Shown: in pieces, positions 51,207 through 58,408 of the stretch | How the letters are laid out: every line of letters begins with the position of its first letter | How positions within the stretch are numbered: position 1 is the first letter of the stretch | Assembly: GCF_043194295.1 (NCBI RefSeq) | Contig: NZ_JBAFVK010000019.1 | DNA from: Xanthobacter autotrophicus | GTDB lineage: Bacteria; Pseudomonadota; Alphaproteobacteria; Rhizobiales; Xanthobacteraceae | Reading direction: 5' to 3' (one strand) | Length of the DNA stretch: 64,000 nt | The notes under the pieces: model-generated | The model's input: only the letters and a program-made list of their open reading frames with translations | Database searches by the model: none | What the model was told of the DNA's origin: nothing | Translations under genes and position numbers: made by a program

Positions 51207-52904
51207 TCAGGCCGTCGCCAGTTCCCCGGCCAGCGCCTTGCGGATCAGTTCCCTCGTCTCGGCGACGCCGTAGATCTCCACGAACGAGCCGAAGCGCGGG
51301 CCGCGCCCGAGGCCCAGCAGCACCTGATAGAGGGTGTTGAACCACTCGATGGACACGCCCGGCCGCTCCGCGGTGGCGCCCTTCGCCTTCAGGTCCTGAT
51401 AGCGCGGGATGGGGCGGGCCACGTCATAGAGCGCGTTCTGGATATCGTCCGCCGTGGCGCCCGCCGGCAGGGCCGCCAGCGCCGCGTCGAGCTTGGCGAG
51501 GGCCTCCTGCTCGACCTCGTCGGGCGCCCGGAACACCTTGTTCGGCTTTACGAAATCGTGGAAGTACTTGACCGCGTAGCCCACCAGCTCGGCAAGCTTT
51601 GGATGGGTTTCGGCGGACACCCCCGGCACGTGGCGACGCAGGAAGCCCCACAACACGCTCTCGTCCTCGGTGTTGGAAGCGGAGGCGAGGTTCAGCAGCA
51701 TGGTGAAGGAGACCGGCATCTCCACCTTGGGCGGCTCACCCCCGTGGATGTGCCACACCGGGTTGCCGAGGCGCAGCTTGAGGTCCTGCTCCTCATACTT
51801 GCCGAGGAAGCCGAAATAATCGTCCACGTTGCGCGGAATGACATCGAAGAACAGCCGCTTGCCCGAGCGGGGCGACTGGAACATGAACAGGCTGAGACTC
51901 TCCGGCGAGGCATATTTCAGCCAGTCCTCGATGGACAGGCCATTGCCCTTGGACTTGGAGATCTTCTGCCCCTTCTCGTCGAGGAACAGCTCGTAATTGA
52001 AACCCTCCGGCGGCTCCCCGCCGAGCGCCCTGGCGATCTGGCTGGAAAGCTTGACGGAATCGATAAGGTCCTTGCCCGCCATCTCGTAGTCGACGCCCAG
52101 CGCCACCCAGCGCATGGCCCAGTCCGGCTTCCACTGCAGCTTGCAGCCGCCGCCGGTGACCGGGACCGTCACCTTTTCCTTCGTGTCCGGGTCCTCATAG
52201 GTGACGGTGCCATGCTTCACGTGGTGTTCAAGGATCGGCACCTGGAGCACCCGGCCGGTGCGCGGGCAGATGGGCAGGAAGGGGGAATAGGACGCCGCCC
52301 GCTCCTCGCGCAGGGAGGGCAGCATCACGTTCATCACCTTCTCGTAATGATGCAGCACCTTCAGCAGCGTGGCGTCGAACCGGCCGGACATGTAGCAGTC
52401 GGTGGCCGACATGAATTCGTACTGGAAGCCGAAGGCGTCCAGGAACGCGCGCAGGCGGGCGTTGTTGTGCTCGCCGAAGCTGTCATGGGTGCCGAACGGA
52501 TCGGGCACCTTGGTCAGCGGCAGGCCCAGGGCCTTCTGCAGCATGTCCTTGTTGGGGACGTTGTCCGGCACCTTGCGCAGGCCGTCCATGTCGTCGGAGA
52601 AGGCGACGAGGCGGGTCTTCACCTTGTCTTCGGTGAGCACACGGAAGGCGTGGCGCACCATGGTGGTGCGCGCCACCTCGCCGAAGGTGCCGATGTGCGG
52701 CAGGCCCGAAGGGCCATAGCCGGTCTCGAACAGCACTTCGTCCGATCCGCGCTCCTTGGGGTGGCGCTTCAGCCGCTCCACCAACTTGCGCGCTTCCTCG
52801 AACGGCCAGGCCGTGGCCGTTTCGGCCACGCGCTTCAGCTCGCCGGCGAGGTCGGCCGGATCGGCGAAGACGGGCGAGGCAGTATCGGACGGGGCGGCGG
52901 ACAT
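51207..52904 (-). CDS. lysK: Class I lysyl-tRNA synthetase
   Basis: A 565-residue class I LysRS, the type shared by archaea and some bacteria including alphaproteobacteria, unlike the class II enzyme of most bacteria. The ATP-binding HIGH-type motif is PHIGTF near residue 69 and the KMSKS-type motif is KISKSKGNG near residue 314. It charges tRNA(Lys) with lysine. GGAG 7 nt upstream supports ATG 52904 rather than the TTG 12 nt earlier. The C-terminus carries the helical anticodon-binding domain. Confidence 0.96.
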   Translation of the reverse strand: MSAAPSDTASPVFADPADLAGELKRVAETATAWPFEEARKLVERLKRHPKERGSDEVLFETGYGPSGLPHIGTFGEVARTTMVRHAFRVLTEDKVKTRLVAFSDDMDGLRKVPDNVPNKDMLQKALGLPLTKVPDPFGTHDSFGEHNNARLRAFLDAFGFQYEFMSATDCYMSGRFDATLLKVLHHYEKVMNVMLPSLREERAASYSPFLPICPRTGRVLQVPILEHHVKHGTVTYEDPDTKEKVTVPVTGGGCKLQWKPDWAMRWVALGVDYEMAGKDLIDSVKLSSQIARALGGEPPEGFNYELFLDEKGQKISKSKGNGLSIEDWLKYASPESLSLFMFQSPRSGKRLFFDVIPRNVDDYFGFLGKYEEQDLKLRLGNPVWHIHGGEPPKVEMPVSFTMLLNLASASNTEDESVLWGFLRRHVPGVSAETHPKLAELVGYAVKYFHDFVKPNKVFRAPDEVEQEALAKLDAALAALPAGATADDIQNALYDVARPIPRYQDLKAKGATAERPGVSIEWFNTLYQVLLGLGRGPRFGSFVEIYGVAETRELIRKALAGELATA

Positions 52905-53001
52905 GGCAGGCTCCAAAAAAGGAGCGCGAACTTAGGAATGTCGGCGGGTGGCGTCAACGCGCGTCGGCCGAAACGCCATCCGCGACGGGATCCCCTCGCC
53001 C

Positions 53002-53970
53002 TCAATAGAAGCCGATGGGGAACCAGCGCAGGTAGAGATCGGTATAGACGCCCTTCTCCCAGATGCGCTGGAGGGCAAAGTCCATGGCGTGGCGCAGGGT
53101 GTCGTTGCCCTCCTTCACCGCCACGGAGAAGCCGTCGCCGAAGAACCGGCTCTCGGTGAAGGGGCCGCCGATGAAGCGGCAGCAATTGGCGCTGTCCGCG
53201 CCGTTGAGCCACAGGGCCAGCGTGATCCCGTCGCCGAACAGGAGGTCCACCTGGCCCGCCTTCAGCGCCTCCTGCGCCGCCTTCAGGTCCGGAAAGGGAC
53301 GGATGGCGGCTTCGTTGAAGAACGAGCGCAAATAGGCCTCGTGGGCGGTGCGGGCGACCACCGCCACCTTCTTGGCGGCCACGTTTTCCGGGGTGGCGGC
53401 TGTGAGCGTCTCCTGCCGTTTGCCCACGAAGCGCGCCGGGGTGCCCAGATAGCGCTCGGAGAAATCCAGAGCGGTGCGCGATTGGGGCGTGGCGGCGAGG
53501 CCGGCGATGGCCGCTTCCGCCCGCCCCTGCTCGACACTGTCAGCAAGCGTGTCGAAGGATGCCGCCTGAAGCACGCAGGTCACCCCCAGCTCGGCGCAGA
53601 TGGCCCGGGCGAGATCCACGTTGAAGCCGGAGAGGACGCCCTCGGAATTGAGGAAGTTGAAGGGCGGATAGTCATCGGTGGTGAGGAAGCGCAATTCCTT
53701 GGGCAGCCGCGCGGCATCGGGGCGCTCCAGCCGGCGCTCCACGTTCCAGAAATTGGGCACCGAAACCCCGCCGCCCCCTTGCCCGCTCACCTGTCCGCCC
53801 CGGACCGGCCCCCACACCGGTGACGGACCCGGCGGCTGCTGGGCCTGCGCGCCCCAGGGCAGGACCGCCAGCGCGAGCGCGGCGAACACAAGCACAGTGA
53901 AAAGGCGCCGTCCCGGGCCACGGCCCGCGACCACGGCCCGCAGGTGGGCGATGAGGACTGGTAGAGCCAT
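53002..53970 (-). CDS. Amino-acid-type periplasmic solute-binding protein
   Basis: A 322-residue exported protein of the SBP_bac_3 family, as in polar amino-acid ABC transporters. The signal peptide ends WGAQAQQP, followed by a Pro/Gly-rich spacer of about 30 residues. Family features are TTDDYPPFNFLNSEGVLSGF, NVDLARAICAELGV, SVEQGRAEAAIAGLAATPQS and a C-terminal VAVKEGNDTLRHAMDFAL. No permease or ATPase gene lies next to it, so it may be an orphan binding protein or a sensor partner. Its start is 42 bp from the divergent glycosyltransferase start. Confidence 0.88.
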   Translation of the reverse strand: MALPVLIAHLRAVVAGRGPGRRLFTVLVFAALALAVLPWGAQAQQPPGPSPVWGPVRGGQVSGQGGGGVSVPNFWNVERRLERPDAARLPKELRFLTTDDYPPFNFLNSEGVLSGFNVDLARAICAELGVTCVLQAASFDTLADSVEQGRAEAAIAGLAATPQSRTALDFSERYLGTPARFVGKRQETLTAATPENVAAKKVAVVARTAHEAYLRSFFNEAAIRPFPDLKAAQEALKAGQVDLLFGDGITLALWLNGADSANCCRFIGGPFTESRFFGDGFSVAVKEGNDTLRHAMDFALQRIWEKGVYTDLYLRWFPIGFY

Positions 53971-54012
53971 GTGGGCGCGGTTACCTTACGGTTGCACTCG
54001 AAGGGGCGGCGC

Positions 54013-56046
54013 ATGGTGGGGGATGCGCGGTCCGCCGGCAAGGGGTGGGCCGGACGGCGGACCGAGGAGCGAAATAGCCCGGAACGCAGCGCCGCGCACG
54101 GCCCGTGTGCGACGCTCGCATCCCCTGTTGCCACCCACCCCCATGCCGAAGCCCTGCCCTTCGAGCTGAGGCCGTTCATCGGCCATCTGCCGCACGACGA
54201 TATTCAGGCCGCAGCCCGCCGCGCCCGCCGGCTCGGCGTCGGTGGCGATCAGGTGCTCATCGCCCAGGGAACGACCGACGCGACAGCGGCGACGGGCCTG
54301 CTCGCCGCCCATCTCGGCCTCGCCGTCGTCGATCCGGATGGCATCGCCGCACCCCAGGACGCTGCGACCGCCGAAGCCGTGCTGCGCACCGGCGTGTGCG
54401 TCGAGTCGCCGGCCGGCACGCGCCCGCGCTTTACGCTCGCCGCCCGGGGGCGCGACGTGCGACGCCTGGCACTGGCGCTGCGGCGGGATCCAGCCCTTGC
54501 CGGGCGGGTGCGCCTCGCCGAGCCGGGGGCGCTCCGGCGCACGGTCATGGCCGCCGCCGGACCAGTCCTAGCGCAGGCCGCCGTGGCGCGGCTGCCCGCC
54601 CGCGACCCGCTGAAATCCGCCGCGACCCTCGACCCCAAGCGGGTGCTCGGGCGCATTGCCCTGGTGGTGGGCCTGCCGCTGGCGGCCCTGCTGGCGCTGG
54701 CGCCGGAACAGGGGGTGCTTCTCGTCCAGGCGCTGCTGTCGCTGGTGTTCCTCGGCTGGGTCTCCCTGCGCCTTGCCGCCTGCACCTATGACCCGCCCGC
54801 CGACCTGCCGCCGACGCTGGATGACCGGCAACTGCCGGTCTATTCCCTGCTGGTGCCGCTCTATCGCGAGGCGGCAAGCGTGCCGCATCTGGTGGCCGCC
54901 CTCGGGGCGCTGGACTATCCCCCGGAGAAGCTGGACATCAAATTGGTGGTGGAAGCCGACGACGCCGGCACCCGCGCCGCCATCGCCGCCCTCACCCTGC
55001 CGCCACACATGGAAGAGGTGCCGGTGCCCGCCATCGGCCCGCGCACCAAGCCCAAGGCGCTGGCGGTGGCCCTCGCCGCTGCTCGCGGTAGCTTCATCGC
55101 CGTCTATGATGCGGAGGACCTGCCGGAGCCGGACCAGTTGCGCCGGGCGCTGGAGGCGTTCCGCCACGGCGGGCCGAATGTGGCCTGCGTGCAGGCGCGC
55201 CTTGCCATCGACAATGGCGACGACAGCTGGATCGCCGCCTCGTTCGCCGCCGAATACGCCGCTCAGTTCGACGTGCTCTTGCCCATGCTGAGCGCGCTGG
55301 GCCTGCCCATCCTGCTCGGGGGCACGTCCAACCATTTCCGCCGCCGGGTGCTGGACGAGGTGGGCGGTTGGGACCCGTTCAACGTCACCGAGGATGCGGA
55401 CCTGGGCATTCGCCTCGCCCGCGCCGGCTGGCAGACCCGGGTGATCTCATCCACCACCTTCGAGGAGGCCCCGGTGAGCACCCGCGCCTGGCTCGGTCAG
55501 CGCACCCGCTGGCTCAAGGGCTGGGCGCAAACGCTCTTGGTGCATCTGCGCCAGCCGAAGGCGCTGATGGCGGATCTCGGCGTCGGCCCCGCGCTGGCGC
55601 TGCTGCTGCTCGCGGCAGGCCCGTTTGCGGCGGCCCTCGTCCACCCGTTCTGCGTCGCACTGCTGCTGGCGGACATGCTGCGCGGGGTCATCGGCCTGCC
55701 GCGCGGTTCGCTGGCCGAGGCGCTGACCTCGGCCCTGACCTTCACCACCCTGTTCGCCGGCTACGCCGGCACCGCCGCCATCACCTGGGTGGGGCTGCGA
55801 CGGCGCGCCCGCGTGCCGGGGCTCAAGGTGGTGCTCGGCATCCCGTTCTACTGGCTCTTGCTGTCAGCGGCGGCGTGGCGGGCGCTGTTCGAGTTGCTGC
55901 GCCGGCCCCACCACTGGCAGAAGACCGAGCACGGCGTCGCCCGCCACCGCGTGGCGCAGGCGGCGGCGCTCCGCCGGAGCGGGTCCATGGGCGTTGCGAA
56001 GAGGCCCCCGGCCGGCCCCGCTCATGCCGCATCCGCCAAGGCATAG
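54013..56046 (+). CDS. Membrane glycosyltransferase family 2 with GspE-N-like domain
   Basis: A 677-residue protein. Residues about 45-180 resemble the N-terminal MshEN/GspE-II domain, a fold that in some proteins binds cyclic di-GMP (HDDIQAAARRARRLGVGGDQ then VLIAQGTTDATAATGLLAAH). One or two helices follow, then a GT2 catalytic domain with VVEADD, YDAEDLPEPDQ, NVTEDADLGIRL and QRTRWLKGW (the D, DxD, TED and QxxRW motifs of processive synthases). Several C-terminal membrane helices end it. It likely makes or exports a polysaccharide. ATG 54013 has AAGGGGCGG upstream; GTG 53971 is an alternative. Confidence 0.87.
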   Translation: MVGDARSAGKGWAGRRTEERNSPERSAAHGPCATLASPVATHPHAEALPFELRPFIGHLPHDDIQAAARRARRLGVGGDQVLIAQGTTDATAATGLLAAHLGLAVVDPDGIAAPQDAATAEAVLRTGVCVESPAGTRPRFTLAARGRDVRRLALALRRDPALAGRVRLAEPGALRRTVMAAAGPVLAQAAVARLPARDPLKSAATLDPKRVLGRIALVVGLPLAALLALAPEQGVLLVQALLSLVFLGWVSLRLAACTYDPPADLPPTLDDRQLPVYSLLVPLYREAASVPHLVAALGALDYPPEKLDIKLVVEADDAGTRAAIAALTLPPHMEEVPVPAIGPRTKPKALAVALAAARGSFIAVYDAEDLPEPDQLRRALEAFRHGGPNVACVQARLAIDNGDDSWIAASFAAEYAAQFDVLLPMLSALGLPILLGGTSNHFRRRVLDEVGGWDPFNVTEDADLGIRLARAGWQTRVISSTTFEEAPVSTRAWLGQRTRWLKGWAQTLLVHLRQPKALMADLGVGPALALLLLAAGPFAAALVHPFCVALLLADMLRGVIGLPRGSLAEALTSALTFTTLFAGYAGTAAITWVGLRRRARVPGLKVVLGIPFYWLLLSAAAWRALFELLRRPHHWQKTEHGVARHRVAQAAALRRSGSMGVAKRPPAGPAHAASAKA

Positions 56047-56396
56047 ACGCGCAGGCGGTGGCCATCGGGATCGAGCGCCACGAAGCTGCGGCCGAAATCG
56101 AGGTCGGTAGGCGGCAGGGCGATCCTCGCCCCACGCGTCAGCCATGCGGCATAAGTGGCATCCACGTCGGCAGCGCGCGCCACCTTGAATCCCATTTCGC
56201 TCCCGCCGCCGGACGCCGTAGGCACCGGCTCGACGCCCGATGCCTTCCACAGGCCGAGCGCGAGCCCGGAGCGCAGCATCAGCAGCACGAAGGTCGGGCT
56301 CACTTCCACCGCCTCAAGCCCCAGCAGCCCGGCATAGAAGCGACCGCTGGCCTCGGGGTCGGCGACATAAAGGAGAAGGTTGTTGGTCTCGGTCAT
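56022..56396 (-). CDS. VOC/glyoxalase-fold protein
   Basis: A 124-residue single-domain protein of the vicinal-oxygen-chelate superfamily: NNLLLYVADPEASGRFYAGL followed by LGLEAVEVSPTFVLLML, and the C-terminal GRSFVALDPDGHRLRVYAL typical of the bleomycin-resistance/dioxygenase group. No specific substrate can be read. Its 3' end overlaps the convergent glycosyltransferase gene by 25 bp. A YafY-type regulator gene lies just upstream in the same direction and could control it. Confidence 0.85.
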   Translation of the reverse strand: MTETNNLLLYVADPEASGRFYAGLLGLEAVEVSPTFVLLMLRSGLALGLWKASGVEPVPTASGGGSEMGFKVARAADVDATYAAWLTRGARIALPPTDLDFGRSFVALDPDGHRLRVYALADAA

Positions 56397-56448
56397 GATT
56401 TGCTCCTGCTCGATTTCGATCGGGAGCCATGCCTACGGTGCCCTGCTG

Positions 56449-57150
56449 TCAGTTTCCGGCAGCATCATGCACCCGGGACTGAGCCTGACGCCACGCCTTC
56501 AGCAGCGCCTGCCGGCGCCTGGGATAGCGGGCCTCGAGCAGTTCTGCGTCATGGATGCGGTCGGTGCGAAAGCTGCGGAAGTCGCCGCGCAGCTCGCACC
56601 AGCCGAGCAGCACCCGCACCTGATCGAAGAACGCCAGTGCAAAGGGCCAGACGACACGCTGCGAGGGCACGGCAGAGGCATCGCTGTAGGCAAGCCGCAG
56701 CTTCCGTTCGGTCCGGATCGCCTTGCGCAGCAGGGCCGGATCGACCGCGTCGCCGGGGATCATCGGGCCGGGACCGATAAGCAGGGCCGATGTCTCCAGC
56801 TCCTCGCGCAGATCGGGGGGAAGCACCGCAGCGATGCGCGCCAGCGCGCTGCGGGCCGCCGTGCCGAGCCTGCCGTCGGCGCGTTCCGCCACCCAGCGTG
56901 ACCCCAGCGCCAGCGCCTCAACCTCCTCAAGCGTGAACATGAGGGGCGGCAGGAGGAAGCCCGGTTTCAGCACGTAGCCGACGCCCGGTTCGCCCTCGAT
57001 GTGCGCACCCTGCGCCTGAAGGCTGGCGATGTCTCGATACAGCGTGCGGATGCTGACGCCGATCTCCTGCGCGAGCACCCTCCCGCTCACCGGATGGCGG
57101 TGGCGACGCAGGACGTCGAGCAGATCGAAAAGGCGTTCGGAACGGGACAT
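56449..57150 (-). CDS. YafY-type HTH/WYL transcriptional regulator
   Basis: A 233-residue regulator with an N-terminal HTH_11 domain (RLFDLLDVLRRHRHPVSGRV, then SIRTLYRDIASLQAQGA) and a WYL-type ligand-binding domain from about residue 130 (RKLRLAYSDASAVPSQRVVW to WCELRGDFRSFRTDRI). The family commonly regulates neighbouring genes, here the VOC protein 52 bp downstream on the same strand. ATG 57150 gives the standard N-terminus. Confidence 0.88.
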   Translation of the reverse strand: MSRSERLFDLLDVLRRHRHPVSGRVLAQEIGVSIRTLYRDIASLQAQGAHIEGEPGVGYVLKPGFLLPPLMFTLEEVEALALGSRWVAERADGRLGTAARSALARIAAVLPPDLREELETSALLIGPGPMIPGDAVDPALLRKAIRTERKLRLAYSDASAVPSQRVVWPFALAFFDQVRVLLGWCELRGDFRSFRTDRIHDAELLEARYPRRRQALLKAWRQAQSRVHDAAGN

Positions 57151-57242
57151 GAGCACACGTCTGCGGGCGGCCGTGGCCGGTTCAGGGCGGCAGGTGCCGC
57201 GCCCGGGCGCAGCTTTCAGCAGGCCCGGCCCGGCGTCAGGCC

Positions 57243-57857
57243 TCAAAGATAGCGCTTCAGCTCCGCCGCCGCCTCGGCCGGCGGCCGCTTGGAATTGAAC
57301 GGGGCGACGAAGGTGCCGGACTTGTCCATGAGATAGACCACCGCAGTGTGGTCCATGGTGTAGTCCCCGTCCGTCAGCGGCACCTTGCGGGAATAGACGC
57401 GATATTCCTTCTTAATCACATCCACCGCCTCGGGCGAGCCGGTGAGGCCGCGGATCTGTGGGGCAAAGCTCGACAGATAGGATTTCAGCGTCTCCGGCGT
57501 GTCGCGCTCCGGGTCCACGCTCACGAAGAACACCTGCGCCTTGTCCGCGTCGGGGCCGAGGGCTGTGAGGATCTCCGACATCTCGAACAAGGCGGTGGGG
57601 CACACGTCCGGGCAATGGGTGAAGCCGAAGAAGATCAGGCTGGGCTTGCCCTTCAGCGCGGCTTCGGTGACGGGAGCGCCTGTCTGGTCCACCAGCTTGA
57701 ACGGCCCGCCCACGGCGGCGGTGCCGGTGCTCGTCACCCGCGGCGCTGGGTTGCCCACCAGCATGGTCACCGCGGTGACCATGACGAGGGCGCCGGCCGC
57801 GAAGGCGCAGAACAGGGCGATGATCTTGGTGCGTTGCGACAGCTTGATCTGGGACAT
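57243..57857 (-). CDS. SCO1/SenC copper-chaperone family protein
   Basis: A 204-residue membrane-anchored thioredoxin-fold protein. One N-terminal helix (about residues 11-33) is followed by a periplasmic domain with the copper-binding HCPDVCP near residue 81 and the distal conserved His in YTMDHTAVVYL. SCO proteins deliver copper to the CuA site of cytochrome c oxidase. The small membrane protein gene 82 bp upstream is probably in the same unit. Confidence 0.93.
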   Translation of the reverse strand: MSQIKLSQRTKIIALFCAFAAGALVMVTAVTMLVGNPAPRVTSTGTAAVGGPFKLVDQTGAPVTEAALKGKPSLIFFGFTHCPDVCPTALFEMSEILTALGPDADKAQVFFVSVDPERDTPETLKSYLSSFAPQIRGLTGSPEAVDVIKKEYRVYSRKVPLTDGDYTMDHTAVVYLMDKSGTFVAPFNSKRPPAEAAAELKRYL

Positions 57858-57939
57858 GGGCGAGCGATCTTGGCCTTTGCGATCGGATCCGGCACGCGGC
57901 GGCGTCACGGGCGGGCGCGAACGCGGCGGGAGGGTGGGG

Positions 57940-58158
57940 TCACAGGCAGGCGGCGATGCCCGCGCTCATGATGTCGAAGAAGACGGTGGCGCCATGCCGC
58001 GCCCACAGCACGCAGGCTGCCGCAAACAGCGCACCGGCGGCAACCACGCTGCCGACCACGACCATCCGCACCCCCACGCCCGACCGCCCGGAGTGCGACC
58101 CGCGCGGCGCGGGGCCGGCGGCGTGGTCGTCCATCTGGCGGTGGAGGGTGAGGGCCAT
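57940..58158 (-). CDS. Small single-helix membrane protein upstream of SCO1
   Basis: A 72-residue protein with a basic N-terminal 30 residues and one membrane helix at about residues 33-51 (VVVGSVVAAGALFAAACVLW), ending FFDIMSAGIAACL. AAGGGAAG lies about 11 nt before ATG 58158. No family recognised; its position suggests a link with oxidase assembly. Longer frames on this strand lack start signals. Confidence 0.58.
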   Translation of the reverse strand: MALTLHRQMDDHAAGPAPRGSHSGRSGVGVRMVVVGSVVAAGALFAAACVLWARHGATVFFDIMSAGIAACL

Positions 58159-58408
58159 GGTCGAACAACTTCCCTTGCGGCGGTCACGCACCGGCAGTCG
58201 GCCGGGCGCGCGGCGCAGGATAGCGTGGGCGGCGGGCCAAATCCAATGGCGGCGCCTCACCGCTGCGTGACAGGGCGCCGCGCCGCCCGCCCGTGCCCGG
58301 CGCCGGGGACTGCGGGGTCCGCGCACTTGTTCCGGGCCGCCCCCTCGGGCATCGTGCGCGCCATTGCGAACCGCCTGTCTGCGCGGACCTGTTCCTGAGG
58401 ACCTTGAG

